From Onthophagus taurus (lineage: Eukaryota; Arthropoda; Insecta; Coleoptera; Scarabaeidae), in assembly GCF_036711975.1 (NCBI RefSeq), contig NC_091971.1, forward strand, positions 15,383,501-15,447,500: a stretch of 64,000 nucleotides of DNA, in the 5' to 3' direction. Positions 1 to 12,185 of the stretch are shown here, in pieces (position 1 is the stretch's first letter; each line of letters opens with the position of its first letter). The notes beneath the pieces are model-generated. The model did no database searches, had not been told where the DNA came from, and was given only the letters and a program-made list of their open reading frames with translations. A program made the position numbers and the translations under genes.

Positions 1-1582
1 CTTTATGACATCATACCTGATAATCAGTCAAGGTTTAGACCGGGTCATAGTTGCAATACTGTACTAATGGATGTTGTGGACGGTGTGTTGCGGAGTGTCG
101 ACAAGGGAAATATGCATGCAATGATATTATTAGATTATTCCAAAGCATTCGATATGATAAATCATCGTTTGTTGTTAAGCATTATGCACTACATTGGTCT
201 CGGTCAGACGGCAATTGATTTTTTTAAACATTATCTTCTGAACAGAAGGCAACATACGAAAGTTAAAGGCTCATTATCTAAACCAGAATTTGTCTCTAAA
301 GGAGTTCCTCAGGGCAGTATATGTGGTCCTTTGTTATTCATCGTTTATACTAGTATGTTCTACAGGGGCTTGAAACATTGTGAATATCATGCTTATGCTG
401 ATGATACTCAGTTATTAATATCATTTCCTCACACCGAGACTAATGTTGCTGCTAAATTCTGATGTGCAATCACTTGTTGACACTTCTGAGGCGCATGGCT
501 TAAAAGTAAACTCCAGCAAATCTAATGTGATAGTATTTGGTAACAGAAATCATAGGAAATTTGTTGATGACAATCTTAAAATTTGTGTAAATAATCAAGA
601 ACTACAACACGTACGCACTGTGAAAAATTTGGGTTTGTTAATAGATGATGATTTAAAATTTAATTCACATATAAACAAGTTACTACAGAAATCATATTGC
701 GTATTAAAATCCCTTTATCCATATCGGCATGTATTAAATGAGAACAGTAAAAGATTACTGACTGATTCTTTGATTTTATCCAATTTTAATCATTGTGACT
801 CGGTCTATGGTGCTTGCATAACTGGGGACAATCGAAGGCGGGTGCAGTATGTCCAAAATGGGTGCTTAAGACTAATTTATGGAATTCGAAAGTACTGCAG
901 GATTTCACATAAGTTAAAAGAATGTGGGTGGCTAAATATGTATAACAGAATCATTTTTCACAGGGGAGTAGTTTATTTTAAAATTTTAAATAAAAAAACA
1001 CCTGTTTATCTGATCAAGAAGATATCGTATCGTACTGACATCCACAATATCAATATTCGTCGAAAAGATGCACTTACAGTTCCTCGTCACGCGTCGGCGT
1101 CATTTCGGAATTCTTTCACTTATTGTGTGACAAACTTTTGGAATACCCTTCCTCGTTCATTAAAAATATTGAGCCTGTCGAGTTTTAAATATAAATACAA
1201 GCGATATCTCTGTGAGCGGCAGATGGAATCAATTTAGGTTTTCTAGAGTAAAATTTTAATTTTTATTTGTTATTTATTTTTATTTATTCATGCATTCAAT
1301 TTTTGTTTTTTGTATTTTTTGTCTTGTGCGCTGTATTCATTTTCACTACTTACTTACTTAGAAGCAATATGTTGTGTTCATGGGGACTGGGGGAAGAGCA
1401 GACCTCACTACTTTGTGGTGTTGTCTGACCCAGCCACCTGTTAGCCTTTGCAATTTTGTTGTAATTTTGTTTTTGTAACATTATACTTATTTCTTATTAT
1501 TATTATGTTTTTGTATTTTGTTTTTTTTTTATACTTGTACACTAATTGTAAGGGTTAATAAAGACATTATTATTATTATTCT
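1..1582 (+). mobile_element. LINE (non-LTR retrotransposon), 3' part, broken
   Basis: The reading frame is open from base 1, so the element continues left of the window. The reverse transcriptase motifs are visible in order: LDYSKAFD near 139, GVPQGSICGPLLF near 301 and HAYADDTQL near 388. The frame stops at 462, and the same protein continues one frame over from about 443 to 1237, so one frameshift near 455 breaks it. After the stop at 1237 come about 340 bp of 3' UTR with GC-richer blocks, an AATAAA near 1557 and a terminal ATT-repeat tail (1566-1581). The domain order and tail fit CR1/Jockey-type LINEs; the clade is inferred, not proven. It is not expected to be functional. Confidence 0.85.
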
Positions 1583-2119
1583 TATTTTACATGTATAGTA
1601 TTTTGATTATAACAAGAGAACCACTCCACCGACTTCGATAATCAATGTCCAATTCGAAAGCTTAGTCCTTGGCCAATACGAATGTGGAAAAGCCCGATTC
1701 GAAATCTCTTTCGAATTCGGCTAAAATGCCAAAATATTGCGAAGGTACACGAAAATAACGCAAAAATTACTTTCTTTAAGTGGTCATAACTAGGAGTGCG
1801 GGAAGTTAGACCCCCATTTTTTGATTTTTAAATTTTTTATTATTGTTCTAGAGTTGTTCTACATTGTTCCAAAGCGGCAAATTGAAAAAATAAAAACTCT
1901 GCGAGAAAAACGAAAAAACAGGTTTTTTGACTAACCCCCCATTTTTGGAAAAATCAAATTTTCTTTGTTGTTCTAGGTTGTTCTAGTTGTTCTAGTTATT
2001 GTTCTAGAAAATCAAAATTATAGGATACAACATTACGAAGTTATAACTAATAATAAGTTTGGAGAGGCTGTATCATAACAATGTTTACAGAAAATAAGAA
2101 ATTATACAGAGCGCATTAA
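1583..2119. repeat. Gene-free AT-rich spacer with TTGTTCTAG minisatellite
   Basis: I see no coding signal. Between about 1842 and 2008 the motif TTGTTCTA recurs in loose tandem (most densely at 1965-2008), between stretches resembling the satellite monomers elsewhere in the window. Confidence 0.5.
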
Positions 2120-5100
2120 ATCTTGATTAAATTTGCTTTAAAATGTTTTTTATTTCATGATGACATCTCAATTCGTTCTTGATATACGATTTTTGTTTAA
2201 TTTATATTTCATGAGACAAAAAATAAGGGATGATACATAATCCAACGTCGTGGCTGCTTCGCTTTAATTATTTGTTGGCCACCTGATACTTCTGCAGGAA
2301 GTGTTAAACTTTGAAATTCGATTAGTGCGTTTTATTTTAATAAAATGACGTAAGTTTTATTTGAAATGTTTCGAGAAAACGAGTAATTTTTTATTGAAAG
2401 GTTGAGTTTTAAACCCCAAAAACGATTTAAAACCGCTTCGCCCCGTCGTCTTTACATTTTTTGTTTATTCGCTTCCACTTTTCCTTCTTCACACAATAAA
2501 TTAAGGGGGGGATGTTTGGAAGTTGATCCGCTAATAACGCATTTTAGTTGATGTGCGGGCATTTAAGGGTGATAAAGTAGTTTCGAAAAATAAAAATTAA
2601 TACTTGAATTAAGTGATAAATACGTGCTATATTTGTGCTAAGTGTTGTTAGGTGATGTTAGTGATGTGATATAGTTGAGATCATCGGATTGCTATTCCAT
2701 GGATGTTAGAAGGTATCGTATTAATTCATTTTTTTTTGTCACAATAAATTAATTTATCTTTTCTTTCCAGCTGAGCTTCGAAGTAAAATCCAAGGGAAAC
2801 AACATCCATTCGGTGAGTCGTTTTCAATTTTATTAATTTACCAAAACATACCGGGATAATTCGCGATTTGAACGGTGTAATGTTGCCAGATAAAAACCGT
2901 TTGAACGCTACTCATTGGATTTACATTTTGTGCTTGAAAAATTATAAAGCTTTAATTATTAACATTATCAAGACATGAAATAATTTGAAATTGAGTCTAA
3001 ACCACCCCAAATAATATTAGTATAATCTACTTCAAGGTTTTTAAGGGGGAGTCTCTTTTTTTATATCAAATAAAACAATTTCTTTGGGAATTTTTGGCTG
3101 CCAAATTATATGGTATTTCAATTTAATCTTTGCATATGTTTTCATGATATTAAATCTTCATTAAATTGGCTTTAAAATATTTTTTATTTCATGATGATAA
3201 CTCAATTCGTTCTTGAAATACGATTTTTTTTAAATTTATATTTCATTACACAAAAACTAAGGGATGATGCATAATCCCACGTCTTGGCTGCTTCGTTTTA
3301 ATTATTTGTTGGACACCTGATTCTTTTGCAGGAAGTCTTAAACATTGAAATTCGATTAGTGGGTTTTATTTTAGTAAAATGACGTAAATTTTATTTGAAA
3401 CGTTTCGAGAAAACGAGTAATTTTTTTATTGAAAGGTTGAGTTTTAAACCCCAAAAACGATTTAAAACCGCTTCGCCCCGTCGTCTTTACATTTTTTGTT
3501 TATTCGCTTCCACTTTTCCTTCTTCACATAATAAATTAAGGGGGGGATGTTTGGAAGTTGATTCGCTAATAACGCATTTTAGTTGATATGCGGGCATTTA
3601 AGGGTGATAAAGTGGTTTAGAAAAATAAAACTTATTACTTGAATTAAGTGATAAATACGTGCTATATTTGTGCTAAGTGTTAGGTGATATTAGTGATGTT
3701 GAAATCATCGGATTACTATTTTATGGATGTTAAAAGGTATCGTATTAATTCATTTTTTTTGTCACAATAAATTAATTTATCTTTTCTTTCCAGCTGAGCT
3801 TCGAGGTAAAATCTAATGGAAACAACATCCATTTGGTGAGTCGTTTTCAATTTTATTAATTTCACAAAATGATTTGAATGGTATAATGTTGCCAGATAAA
3901 AACCGTTTGAACGTTACTCATTGGATTTGTGCTTGAAAAACAGTGCCATTCAATAAACGTTTGCATTTTGTGCTTGAAAAATTATAAAGCTTTAATTAAT
4001 AACATTGTCAAAACATGAAATAATTTGAAATTGAGTGTAAACCACTCAAAATAATACTAGTATACTCTAATTCAAGCTTTTTAAGGGGGGAGTCTTATTT
4101 CAGTTTAATCTTTTGTATATGTATTAATGATATATTTACTTATTTAAAAAGAATTGTTTATAGAAAATAATCTTTACATTGTCCCTCAACCAAGTTGGTG
4201 CGTGGATTGTCTAAGTTGCTGGTTGACACAATATCTATCCTTGAAATGATCTGAAACTCAAAAATCAAATGGTGTTCTTTTCTATATACTTGTGATATTA
4301 TCGTTTGAACTAGAACTAAGCAAAAAAAAAACATTATTGGTAATATTGCGTCTAATCAAATTAAGATAATCAATTTTGTTCTTGAAATCGATAAGTTTAT
4401 TGCAAAAAAAAAACATATGTATATATCGTATCAGTTTCTCTGTAGGTCATACGATAAAAAGATGCTATTTGAAAGTGCAGTTCAAATTTCAAATCAATAG
4501 AACGAGTAGTTTTTTAGGAATCGTGTTAACCAGATGTAGAAAGTATGTTTCGAGAAAAATGCACTTACAGTTTCATGTACAACAATGTTATGCGTGTATA
4601 TGCATTGTTAATTTAACATTTATAACTTCTACAATTTAATTAATTTTAAATTGAATTTGAACTATTAATTGTCCAAACCCTAAACTACAAGATTCCTCAA
4701 TAAAAAGATATGGATATTTTTTTGCATAAAATAGAGATGGTCTTTTCAAAATTTATATTTCATATCTATAACATTCAAATATACAGAGTTGGATTTAAAA
4801 AATCATAACGACGAAGTTTACGAAAGATAAGACATCATTTATGATACATTAAACCTTCATTAAATTTGCTTTAAATTGTTTTTTATTTCATTATGATATC
4901 TCAATTCGTTCTAGAGATACGATTTTTTAAAAATTTATATTTCATGACACAAAGAATAAGGGATGATGCATAATCCAACGTCTTGGGTGCTTCGTTTTAA
5001 TTATTTGTTGGGCACCTGATTCTTTTCCAGGAAGTGTTAAGCATTAAAATTCTATAGTACGTTTTATTTTAATAAAATGACGTAAGTTTATTTGAACTAT

Positions 5101-6482
5101 TTCGACAAAACGAGTAATCTTTTATTGAAAGGTTGAGTTTTAAAACCAAAAAATGGTTAAACCACTTCGCCCCGTCGCCTTTACATTTTTTGTTTATTCA
5201 CCTCCAGTATTCCTTCTTCACACAATAAATTAAGGAGGGGATGTTTGGAAGTTGATCCGCTAATAACGCATTTTAGTTTGTATGCGGGCATTTAAGGTGA
5301 TAAAGTAGTTTTGAAAAATAAAAATTAATACTTGAATTAAGTGATAAATACGTGCTATATTTATGCTAAGTGTGAGGTGATGTTAGTGATGTGATATAGT
5401 TGAGATCATCGGATTGCTATTCTATGGATGTTAAAAGGTATCGTATTAATTCATTTTTTTGTCACAATAAATTAATTTATCTTTTCTTTCCAGCTGAGCT
5501 TCGAAGTAAAATCCAAGGGAAACAACATCCATTCGGTGAGTCGTTTTCAATTTTATTAATTTACCAAAACATATCGGGATAATTCGCGATTTGAACGGTG
5601 TAATGTTGCCATAGATAAAAACCGTTTGAACGCTACTCATTGGATTTGCATTTCGTGCTTGAAAAATTATAAAGCTTTAATTATTAACATTGTCAAGACA
5701 TGAAATAATTTGAAATTGAGTCTAAACCACCCCAAATAATACTAGTATAATCTACTTCAAGGTTTTTAAGGGGGGAGTCTCTTTTTTTATATCAAATAAA
5801 ACGATTTCTTTGGGAATTTTTGGCTGCCAAATTATGTGCTATTTCAATTTAATCTTTGCATATGTTTTCATGACATTAAATCTTCATTAAATTTGATTTA
5901 AAATATTTTTTATTTCATGATGATAACTCAATTCGTTCTTGAAATACGATTTTTTTTAAATTTGTATTTCATGACACAAAAAATAAGGGATGATGCATAA
6001 TCCAACATCTTGGCTGCCTCGTTTTAATTATTTGCTGGACACGTGGTTCTTTTGCAGGAAGTCTTCAACAATGAAATTCGATTAGTGCGTTTTATTTTAG
6101 TAAAATGACGTAAATTTTATTTGAAACGTTTCGAGAAAACGAGTAATTTTTTTATTGAAAGGTTGAGTTTTAAACCCAAAAAACGATTCAAAACCGCTTC
6201 GCCCCGTCGTCTTTACATTTTTTGTTTATTCATCTCCAGTTTTCCTTCTTCACACAATAAATTAATGAGGGGATGTTTGGAAGTCGATTCGCTAAGAACG
6301 CATTTTAGTTGATGTGCGGGTTTTTAAGGGTGATAAAGTAGTTTCGAAAAATAAATATTAATACTTGAATTAAGTGATAAATACGTGCTATATTTATGCT
6401 AAGTGTGAGGTGATGTTAGTGATGTGATATGGTTGAGATCATCGGATTGCTATTCCATGGATGTTAGAAGGTATCGTATTAA
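2120..6482 (+). repeat. Tandem array of a ~1.02-kb unit carrying a two-exon splice cassette
   Basis: Four units begin near 2125, 3150, 4850 and 5873. Spacing is about 1023-1025 bp, except that unit 2 is lengthened by about 680 bp of satellite-E-like sequence (about 4131-4850). Each unit has a conserved block with an AAAACGAGTAATTTTT core, then a GC-richer block near GCTTCGCCCCGTCGTC. Units 1-3 then have a donor (AG|GTATCG), a 56-58-bp intron with a strong pyrimidine tract ending in TTTCTTTCCAG, a 42-nt exon and a donor GTGAGTCG. The 42-nt exons are 2771-2812, 3794-3835 and 5494-5535. Unit 4 ends at 6482, just inside the small intron. No long protein frame runs across the cassette. It may be a captured 5' gene end or the 5' part of a transposon; I do not recognise it. 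Confidence 0.75.
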
Positions 6483-6997
6483 TTTGATGATTTTTGATTA
6501 ACATTTTTTTGTTTACAAAATAAATTGAGAAACCGAAAAAGAGTAAATTTAATAGTATTAGAAAATATATTTATTTTGTTTCAGTATTTAATAAGAATTT
6601 ATAATAATTTACAAAATTTACAGAAAAAAAGTTATTTCATTGTCATTAAATTGTTACAGAATGGCAAAATTTTATAAAATCCGAATTTAAAATGTTTTGC
6701 TATTTTATTTAGAACAACTTGTAGAAAGTCTACTTTTTGTAAAATAATTACATCTTGTAAATAAGCCGAAAAGTTTACCAGTTGTCAACAGTAGTTTTAT
6801 CAAAATTTAAGGAAACTTTTTTTTAGATTTTAACTTTATATATATAAATAGAGAGAGCTGAAAAAAACTTCGAGTTATGGAGAATTCGAGTCAGAGAAAA
6901 ATTACTAGAATTTCAGCTCTAAAGAAAAAAAATAGAAATGTACTTTTCTAATACGTATATTTCAAACAAAAACCTTAATACTATTGTAAGTAGAAAA
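6483..6997. other. Gene-free AT-rich spacer
   Basis: I see nothing beyond AT-rich sequence and short runs of TA; there is no open frame of note. Confidence 0.5.
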
Positions 6998-7200
6998 TTA
7001 ATCAAGTTTTTTAAAGTAATCCCTAATTTTCTTTTGGTTTAAAGTGGAAAACCGCTCTTTGTCGAAAAAATCTTCTATTAAATGTAAAGAATTATGAATA
7101 TTACCTGGAACACTCTCTCTTGATAATACAAAGGTTTCAAGCTTTCTAAGAGATAAATAAGCTTCATCAAATGTAGGCACAGCGATAAGTCTTTATTTCA
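6998..7200 (-). pseudogene. pogo/Tigger-type transposase C-terminus, relic
   Basis: On the minus strand a 60-residue frame reads TFDEAYLSLRKLETFV...IEDFFDKERF and ends IRDYFKKLD. This layout is typical of the C-terminal tail of pogo/Tigger transposases: an alanine/leucine helix, then an acidic helix, then a basic 'tK-I-x-x-YFKK' end. An acidic stretch (SESDEGDDNVENE) lies just upstream in a shifted frame, so the gene is broken. The assignment rests on pattern recognition of the family tail only. No DDE core is visible nearby. Confidence 0.45.
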
Positions 7201-7954
7201 TTTTCAACGTTATCATCACCCTCATCGGATTCTGAAACAATAAGAACATTAGGTTTGTTTTGGTTCAAAAGTCTGTAGTTTCTGAGCCTGATTTCGATGA
7301 AATTTGGTACACTCATAGAATGGGCCAAAATAAGGTTAGCACATTTTTTTATACGTACGGTTGGGGCGAATTATAAGGGTTGAAAGTTTGGAGAAAAAGT
7401 ACGTTTTCACTTATATTTTGAAAACGAAAAATGCTATCAAAATTTCGTAAATAGTAACTGATATTCATTTTAAAAGAGCTTTCTTTTGATGTATCACACA
7501 TATACCAGAGGGTTAAAAGGGGCAAACAACCCCTATTTTCTCGTAAACCTATCGATTTACTTGTAGTGCATTCAAAAATATTAGTAAGTGTTTTTTCTCA
7601 TTCATCGTAGATCAACCCTAGCCGTGTTACGAGAGTTAACATGTAACTACTTTTCGTAAAAATGATGTGATAAAACTGTTCAGTTTTTGAAACTTGAAAA
7701 TATGTTAAAAATTAACCAAGCCAACCCAACCCAACCCCAAAAAATGACAATTAATATCGAAAAATTTTACATTTTATAAGAGTCGTTTCACCTATCCGGG
7801 GACACACTGTAGATAGTGTGATTGATACTATAAAAAATTTTAAATTAGTATTTCATTTCTATTTTTATCTATCAAAACCGGCATATCTATAATTATAGTT
7901 ATATGCCATTATAGTTATAATTTTTGGTACATTGCCAAATTATTGCGATATTTG
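7201..7954. other. Gene-free spacer with a stray transposon end
   Basis: There is no gene. A short CCAAC repeat lies at 7720-7735. At about 7795-7811 is GGGGACACACTGTA, the same terminal sequence as the MITE at 61971-62762, so this is probably the surviving end of a relative. The sequence near 7400-7480 drifts into degenerate satellite-like text. Confidence 0.45.
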
Positions 7955-9840
7955 TGATTTTTCAAAACGGCTTTTTGTATTAAAAGACCATACTTTAATT
8001 AATAATTGGTTATATTTCCACAAGGATCCTTCAAGAAATTAATTTTATAGTAAATTTTGCAAGTTGTCGATGAAAATTGTAACATCGAAAATTTTATTAA
8101 AAAGTTCAAATATTATTTTCTCAAAAACTAAAAGTAATTTTTAAAAATAGGTTGGTTCATTAGAAAGAGGATACTTTTATTAACACTTTGGGAAATTTTC
8201 ATACTCATATTCCAAGAAATGGATTTAATACGAATTTTTAAAACTTAATCGGCGAAAATTGCAAAATTCGAAAAAATTGCCGATTAATTCAAAACTTTAT
8301 TTCTCAAGAACTAAAAGTGATTTTTCAAAACGGTTTTTTGACTTAAAAAGAGGATACTTTAATTAATAATTGGTGATATTTCCACAAGGATCCTTCAAGA
8401 AATTAATTTTATAGCGAATTTTGAACATTATCGATAAAAATTGCAACATCGAAAATTTTATCAAAACTTCAAATATTGTTTTCTCAAAAACTAAAAGTTA
8501 TTTTTTAAAACGTGTTGGTTCATTGGAAAGGGGACACTTTTATTAACACTTTGGGAAATTTTCATACTCATATTCCAAGAAATGGATTTAATGCGAATTT
8601 TTAAAACTTAATCGGCGAAAATTGCAAAATTTGAAAAAATTGCCGATTATTTCAAAAATTTATTTCTCAAGAACTAAAAGTGATTTTTCAAAACGGCTTT
8701 TTGACTTAAAAAGAGGATACTTTAATTAATAATTGGTGATATTTCCACAAGGCTCCTTCAAGAAAGTAATTTTATAGCGAATTTTGAAAATTATCGATGA
8801 AAATTGTAACGTCGAAAATTTTAGGTAAATGGGTTTTCATCCATATTGGTATATTATATGTGTTTTTTTTTTAAATAAACGATGTTTATACTCCAATATA
8901 TTTTATAAATTTATTAACCCTACCGGTTTCGGCCTAGACCATCGTCAGGAGTCTCGTTGTATAAGGTTGAGGTTAGGAAACACATTCAAATTTACATTTA
9001 ATTACATTCAAATTTTTATATATCATTAATGAACTAAACTTAGAAAACGAGAATACGGATGTCGCAGATGTGTCAAGTGAAACATATAACCTCAACCTTA
9101 TACAACGAGACTCCTGACGATGGTCTAGGTCGAAACCGGTAGAGTTAATAGATTTATAAAATATATTGGAGTATAAACATTGTTTATTTTTAAAAAACAC
9201 ATCGAAAATGTTATCAAAACTTCAAATATTGTTTTCTCAAAAACTAAAAGTTATTTTTCAAAACTTGTTGGGTCATTGGAAAGAAAACACTCTTATTAAC
9301 ACTTTGGGAAATTTTCATACTCATATTCCAAGAAGTTGATTTTATACGAATTGTTAAAACTTAATCGGCGAAAATTGCAAAATTCGAAAAAATTGTCGAT
9401 TAATTCAAAAATTTATTTCTCAAGAAGTAAAAGTGATTTTTCAAAACTGCTTTTTGCATTAAAAAGAGGATACTTTAATTAATAATTGGTGATATTTGCA
9501 CAAGGATCCTTCAAGAAATTAATTTGATAGCAAATTTTGAAAATTATCGATGAAAATTGCAACATCGAAAATTTCATCAAAACTTCAAATATTGTTTTCT
9601 CAAAAACTAAAAGTTATTTCTCAAAACGTGTTGGTTCATTGGAAAGAGGACACTCTTATTAACACTTTGGGAAATTTTCATACTCATATTCCAAGAACTG
9701 GATTTTATGCGAATTTTTAAAACTTAATCGACGAAAATTGAAAAATTCGAAAAAATTGTCCATCATTTCAAAAATTTATTTCTCAAGAACTGAAAGTGAT
9801 TTTTCAAAACGGCTTTTTGCATTAAGAAGAGGACTTTAGT
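7955..9840 (+). repeat. Satellite A array (dimeric, ~363-bp period)
   Basis: Two related monomers of about 181 bp alternate. One contains CTCAAAAACTAAAAGTTATT followed by a 'TTGGTTCATTGGAAAGAGGA' block. The other contains CTCAAGAACTAAAAGTGATT followed by 'TTAATTAATAATTGGTGATA'. The array is interrupted at 8824-9201 by an inserted element. Similar arrays lie at 15285-15545, 38740-38903, 42081-42990 and 53470-56360. Confidence 0.9.
8824..9201. mobile_element. 378-bp inverted dimer with hammerhead-like cores, inserted in satellite A
   Basis: The two halves are reverse complements of each other: about 8880-8975 against about 9090-9182, joined by about 110 bp of AT-rich DNA. The satellite is duplicated at the edges (TCGAAAATTTTA at 8812-8823, TCGAAAATGTTA at 9202-9213), which marks a 12-bp target duplication. 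Each half contains CTGACGA (9114-9120 on plus; 8942-8948 on minus), a short GG...CC stem and GAAA-CCGG-TA, the order of a type I hammerhead ribozyme. Such ribozymes are known in Penelope-like elements. One extra base after CTGACGA departs from the canonical core. The mirror-image reading frames here are by-products of the palindrome. Confidence 0.6.
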
Positions 9841-9844
9841 TAAT

Positions 9845-10165
9845 AATCGAAAGTGATAATAGCGGCAGTTCTGCTAGTAATGAATGTGATGAATTACAAG
9901 CGAAGAGAAGGAAACTAGACGAAACTAGAGATTTTATATATCGTATTGGGATTGTTACAATAAGGTTGCTAAAGACAAACCTGATATAAATAAAGTTGTA
10001 TTCAATGAAAAAAGTCCTAATGGGGTTGAACTTGATTATTATCTGCAATGTCCAACACCTAAAAGAGATACTGATTCCTGCGAATGGTGGAGTACTAAGT
10101 AATAGGTTTTTAATATCCCGCCAAAGCCGGATAGTTGACGGATATCCGTTTTACCATAGGGTCAA
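9845..10165 (+). pseudogene. hAT transposase fragment, relic
   Basis: After an acidic and basic stretch (SDNSGSSASNECDELQAKRR), a shifted frame reads YWDCYNKVAKDKPDINKVVF and ends with CEWWSTK before a stop. The '(E/W)WW' block just before the C-terminal dimerisation region is characteristic of hAT transposases. A near copy with the same junction to satellite A lies at 42990-43260. Frames are broken, and only about 85 residues remain. Confidence 0.5.
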
Positions 10166-10365
10166 AACCATCAACATATAAAAAATCCATGTTTTGATTC
10201 AAACAATGTATATCACAAAAACCAAAAATGATTTTTAGAAATGGCCTTCAGCACTGAGGGGTGGATGCTTTAATAGATAATTTGATAATTTTTCCAAAAA
10301 ATGATTATTTATAAACTTCAAAAAAATCGAAAAATTAATTTTGAAAACTAAAAGTGAATTATCTA

Positions 10366-11248
10366 TACAGGGTGTTTCATTAATAATGGGAAATATTTAA
10401 AGTGCAGTTACTACGTGTCAAATAATGACCATTGACCAAAAATAGCCTTATTCAAAATCACACATGTACGATCTCAATCTTTTAAGAAAAGGTTTGACGT
10501 TTCGGATGCCATGTTGCAACCTTCTTCAGAACCTTCACTTCGAACCAGTTTTTGAAGAAGGTTGCAACATGGCATCCGAAACGTCAAACCTTTTCTTTAA
10601 AGACGCACGGCAAAACCCGAAAGTTTCTAGTGTTAGTTCTAATTTTAGTTTAATTTTAAAACTTAATTGGCGAAAATTGAAAAATTCGAAAAAATTGTCC
10701 ATCATTTCAATAGCACGTGTTGTACTCTGAATAACGCCACTTCCCGCATATGTTTTGTAGTATTTCTCGTGTGATTTTCGTGCATTACATACTTATTGAC
10801 AGTAAGTTATTATATTTTCTGTATGAAACGTATATTCCTTCCTTTTTTATACTATTGGTTCTCAATTAATTTAAGTAATTGTGATTCAAATTTACATTAA
10901 TTTTTGTTTTTGTACACAGCTTCTCGCTGATGATGGGAGTGTTTCCCGAAATCGATACAACTTTATATTAAATAAAAATTTTTAAGCAAGTTAAAGAAGT
11001 TTTTAACCATTTCCCCCATTTTACATAGTATGTTGTTTACATAGGAAGTATTGAAGAATCGAAAAATTGTGCTAAAATGACGATTCTAATTTTTTTAAAT
11101 TTTTTAAAAATGGAAAAAACGATTTTTCTTTCTGGAACTTTGAAGACCTTCATCTCGAAAACGGTGCGATTTTGAATAAGGCTATTTTTGGACAATGGTC
11201 ATTATTTGACACGTAAAATATATCCCATTATTAATGAAACACCCTGTA
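10366..11248. mobile_element. 883-bp MITE-like element with ~100-bp terminal inverted repeats
   Basis: The ends are TACAGGGTGTTTCATTAATA (left) and its reverse complement (right), flanked by TA on both sides (10364-10365 and 11249-11250). The inverted repeats stay readable for about 100 bp, through ATTTGACACGT and CCTTATTCAAAATC. TA duplication and a TACAGGGTG end fit the Tc1/mariner superfamily. There is no transposase inside. The interior carries a 116-bp palindrome (10484-10599), a fragment of satellite A (about 10657-10711) and a second hammerhead-like core (10927-10957). Confidence 0.8.
10484..10599. repeat. Palindrome with 45-bp arms, hammerhead-like core
   Basis: The arms at 10484-10528 and about 10552-10599 are nearly perfect reverse complements with a loop of about 23 nt. 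On the minus strand, CTGAAGA (10523-10529) is followed by a GG...CC stem and GAAAC-GTC. The plus-strand arm has TTGAAGA in place of CTGAAGA, so that copy is degenerate. Confidence 0.7.
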
Positions 11249-11270
11249 TACATATTTTTGTTATTAGATA

Positions 11271-11710
11271 TAGTCGAAACCACGAGAGCTGGCAGTGACA
11301 GATCGCTTAAAAATGGTATGAATCAAGATATGGACATACGACTTAGATTATTTCACCACATACATTTAAATGTAGGTTATGTTAGTAATGGAGGTTATAT
11401 GTCAAACATTGTCAAAGATATTATTTAATGATTTTCCTTTCATAGAAAACATTTTTGGCTTGTGAAAACACTAACAGATTCATGACAACGCTCACAAGAC
11501 GTTTCGATTTGAGGTTATAATTATAGAGTTACATCCCTTAGAAGAACAGACGTACTTTTTCGACGTGGCCATTTGAATTGTACGGCAGGCATATTAAACT
11601 AATGCTATCTCTTTCTAACACACATTACTCTCTAGCGGTTTGTGAACTACGTATGGCATTTGTAAGGGCGGAAAACGATGATTTACTGCCAGCTCTCGTG
11701 GCGTCTACTA
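11271..11710. mobile_element. 440-bp MITE with imperfect terminal inverted repeats
   Basis: The left end is TAGTCGAAACCACGAGAGCT; the right end is its imperfect reverse complement (TAGTAGACGCCACGAGAGCT). Both ends are flanked by TA (11269-11270, 11711-11712). No transposase is visible. It lies about 470 bp upstream of the TTLL3-like start codon. Confidence 0.65.
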
Positions 11711-12185
11711 TATATCTTCATATCAATACATATTTCATTTAAATTTTGGTGTCGTCGCCGGTTACATTTTTATACCTTTCATTTTTACAAAACCTAATCC
11801 AATTTCCACTTATACATAAACTGTTGATGCTTAAAATGATAGACACCCCTTAAAAAGGAGATCACACGAAACGATTACTTAACAATTATCGCGGCACGTT
11901 CGTGTCGCGTTCATTTTGAACGTTGTTGTCGAGGGAAACGATTGCGGCATAAAAGTAGGGTGCAGGTGACAGGTGGGTTCGGATGGTAACCCGCCGAGAC
12001 CGGTACCGACACCCCATTACAAAATCCAGGTCAAAGGAAGTCCAATTTAGGTCAAAAACGACGGTGGAAGTGGAGTTGCACAAGTAATACGATAACCAAA
12101 CCGATTTGGTTTTAGTCATGAACTAAGAGCGGATGAAACAAGAAGTCTATTTTGGTGTTTTGAAAACCGACAGAATGATGAGCAC
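11711..12185 (+). promoter_or_regulatory. Upstream region of the TTLL3-like gene
   Basis: The stretch from about 11890 to 12185 is GC-richer than the surroundings and gene-proximal, so it probably holds the promoter and 5' UTR. The frame of the first coding exon is open back to a stop at 12093, with no ATG before 12186. An additional upstream exon cannot be excluded. No TATA box was identified. Confidence 0.4.

Noticed and set aside
8829-9200. Two opposed frames with near-identical text (YSNIFYK, LDHRQESRCIRLRL)
   Set aside because: They arise because the DNA is an inverted dimer; neither is a gene.
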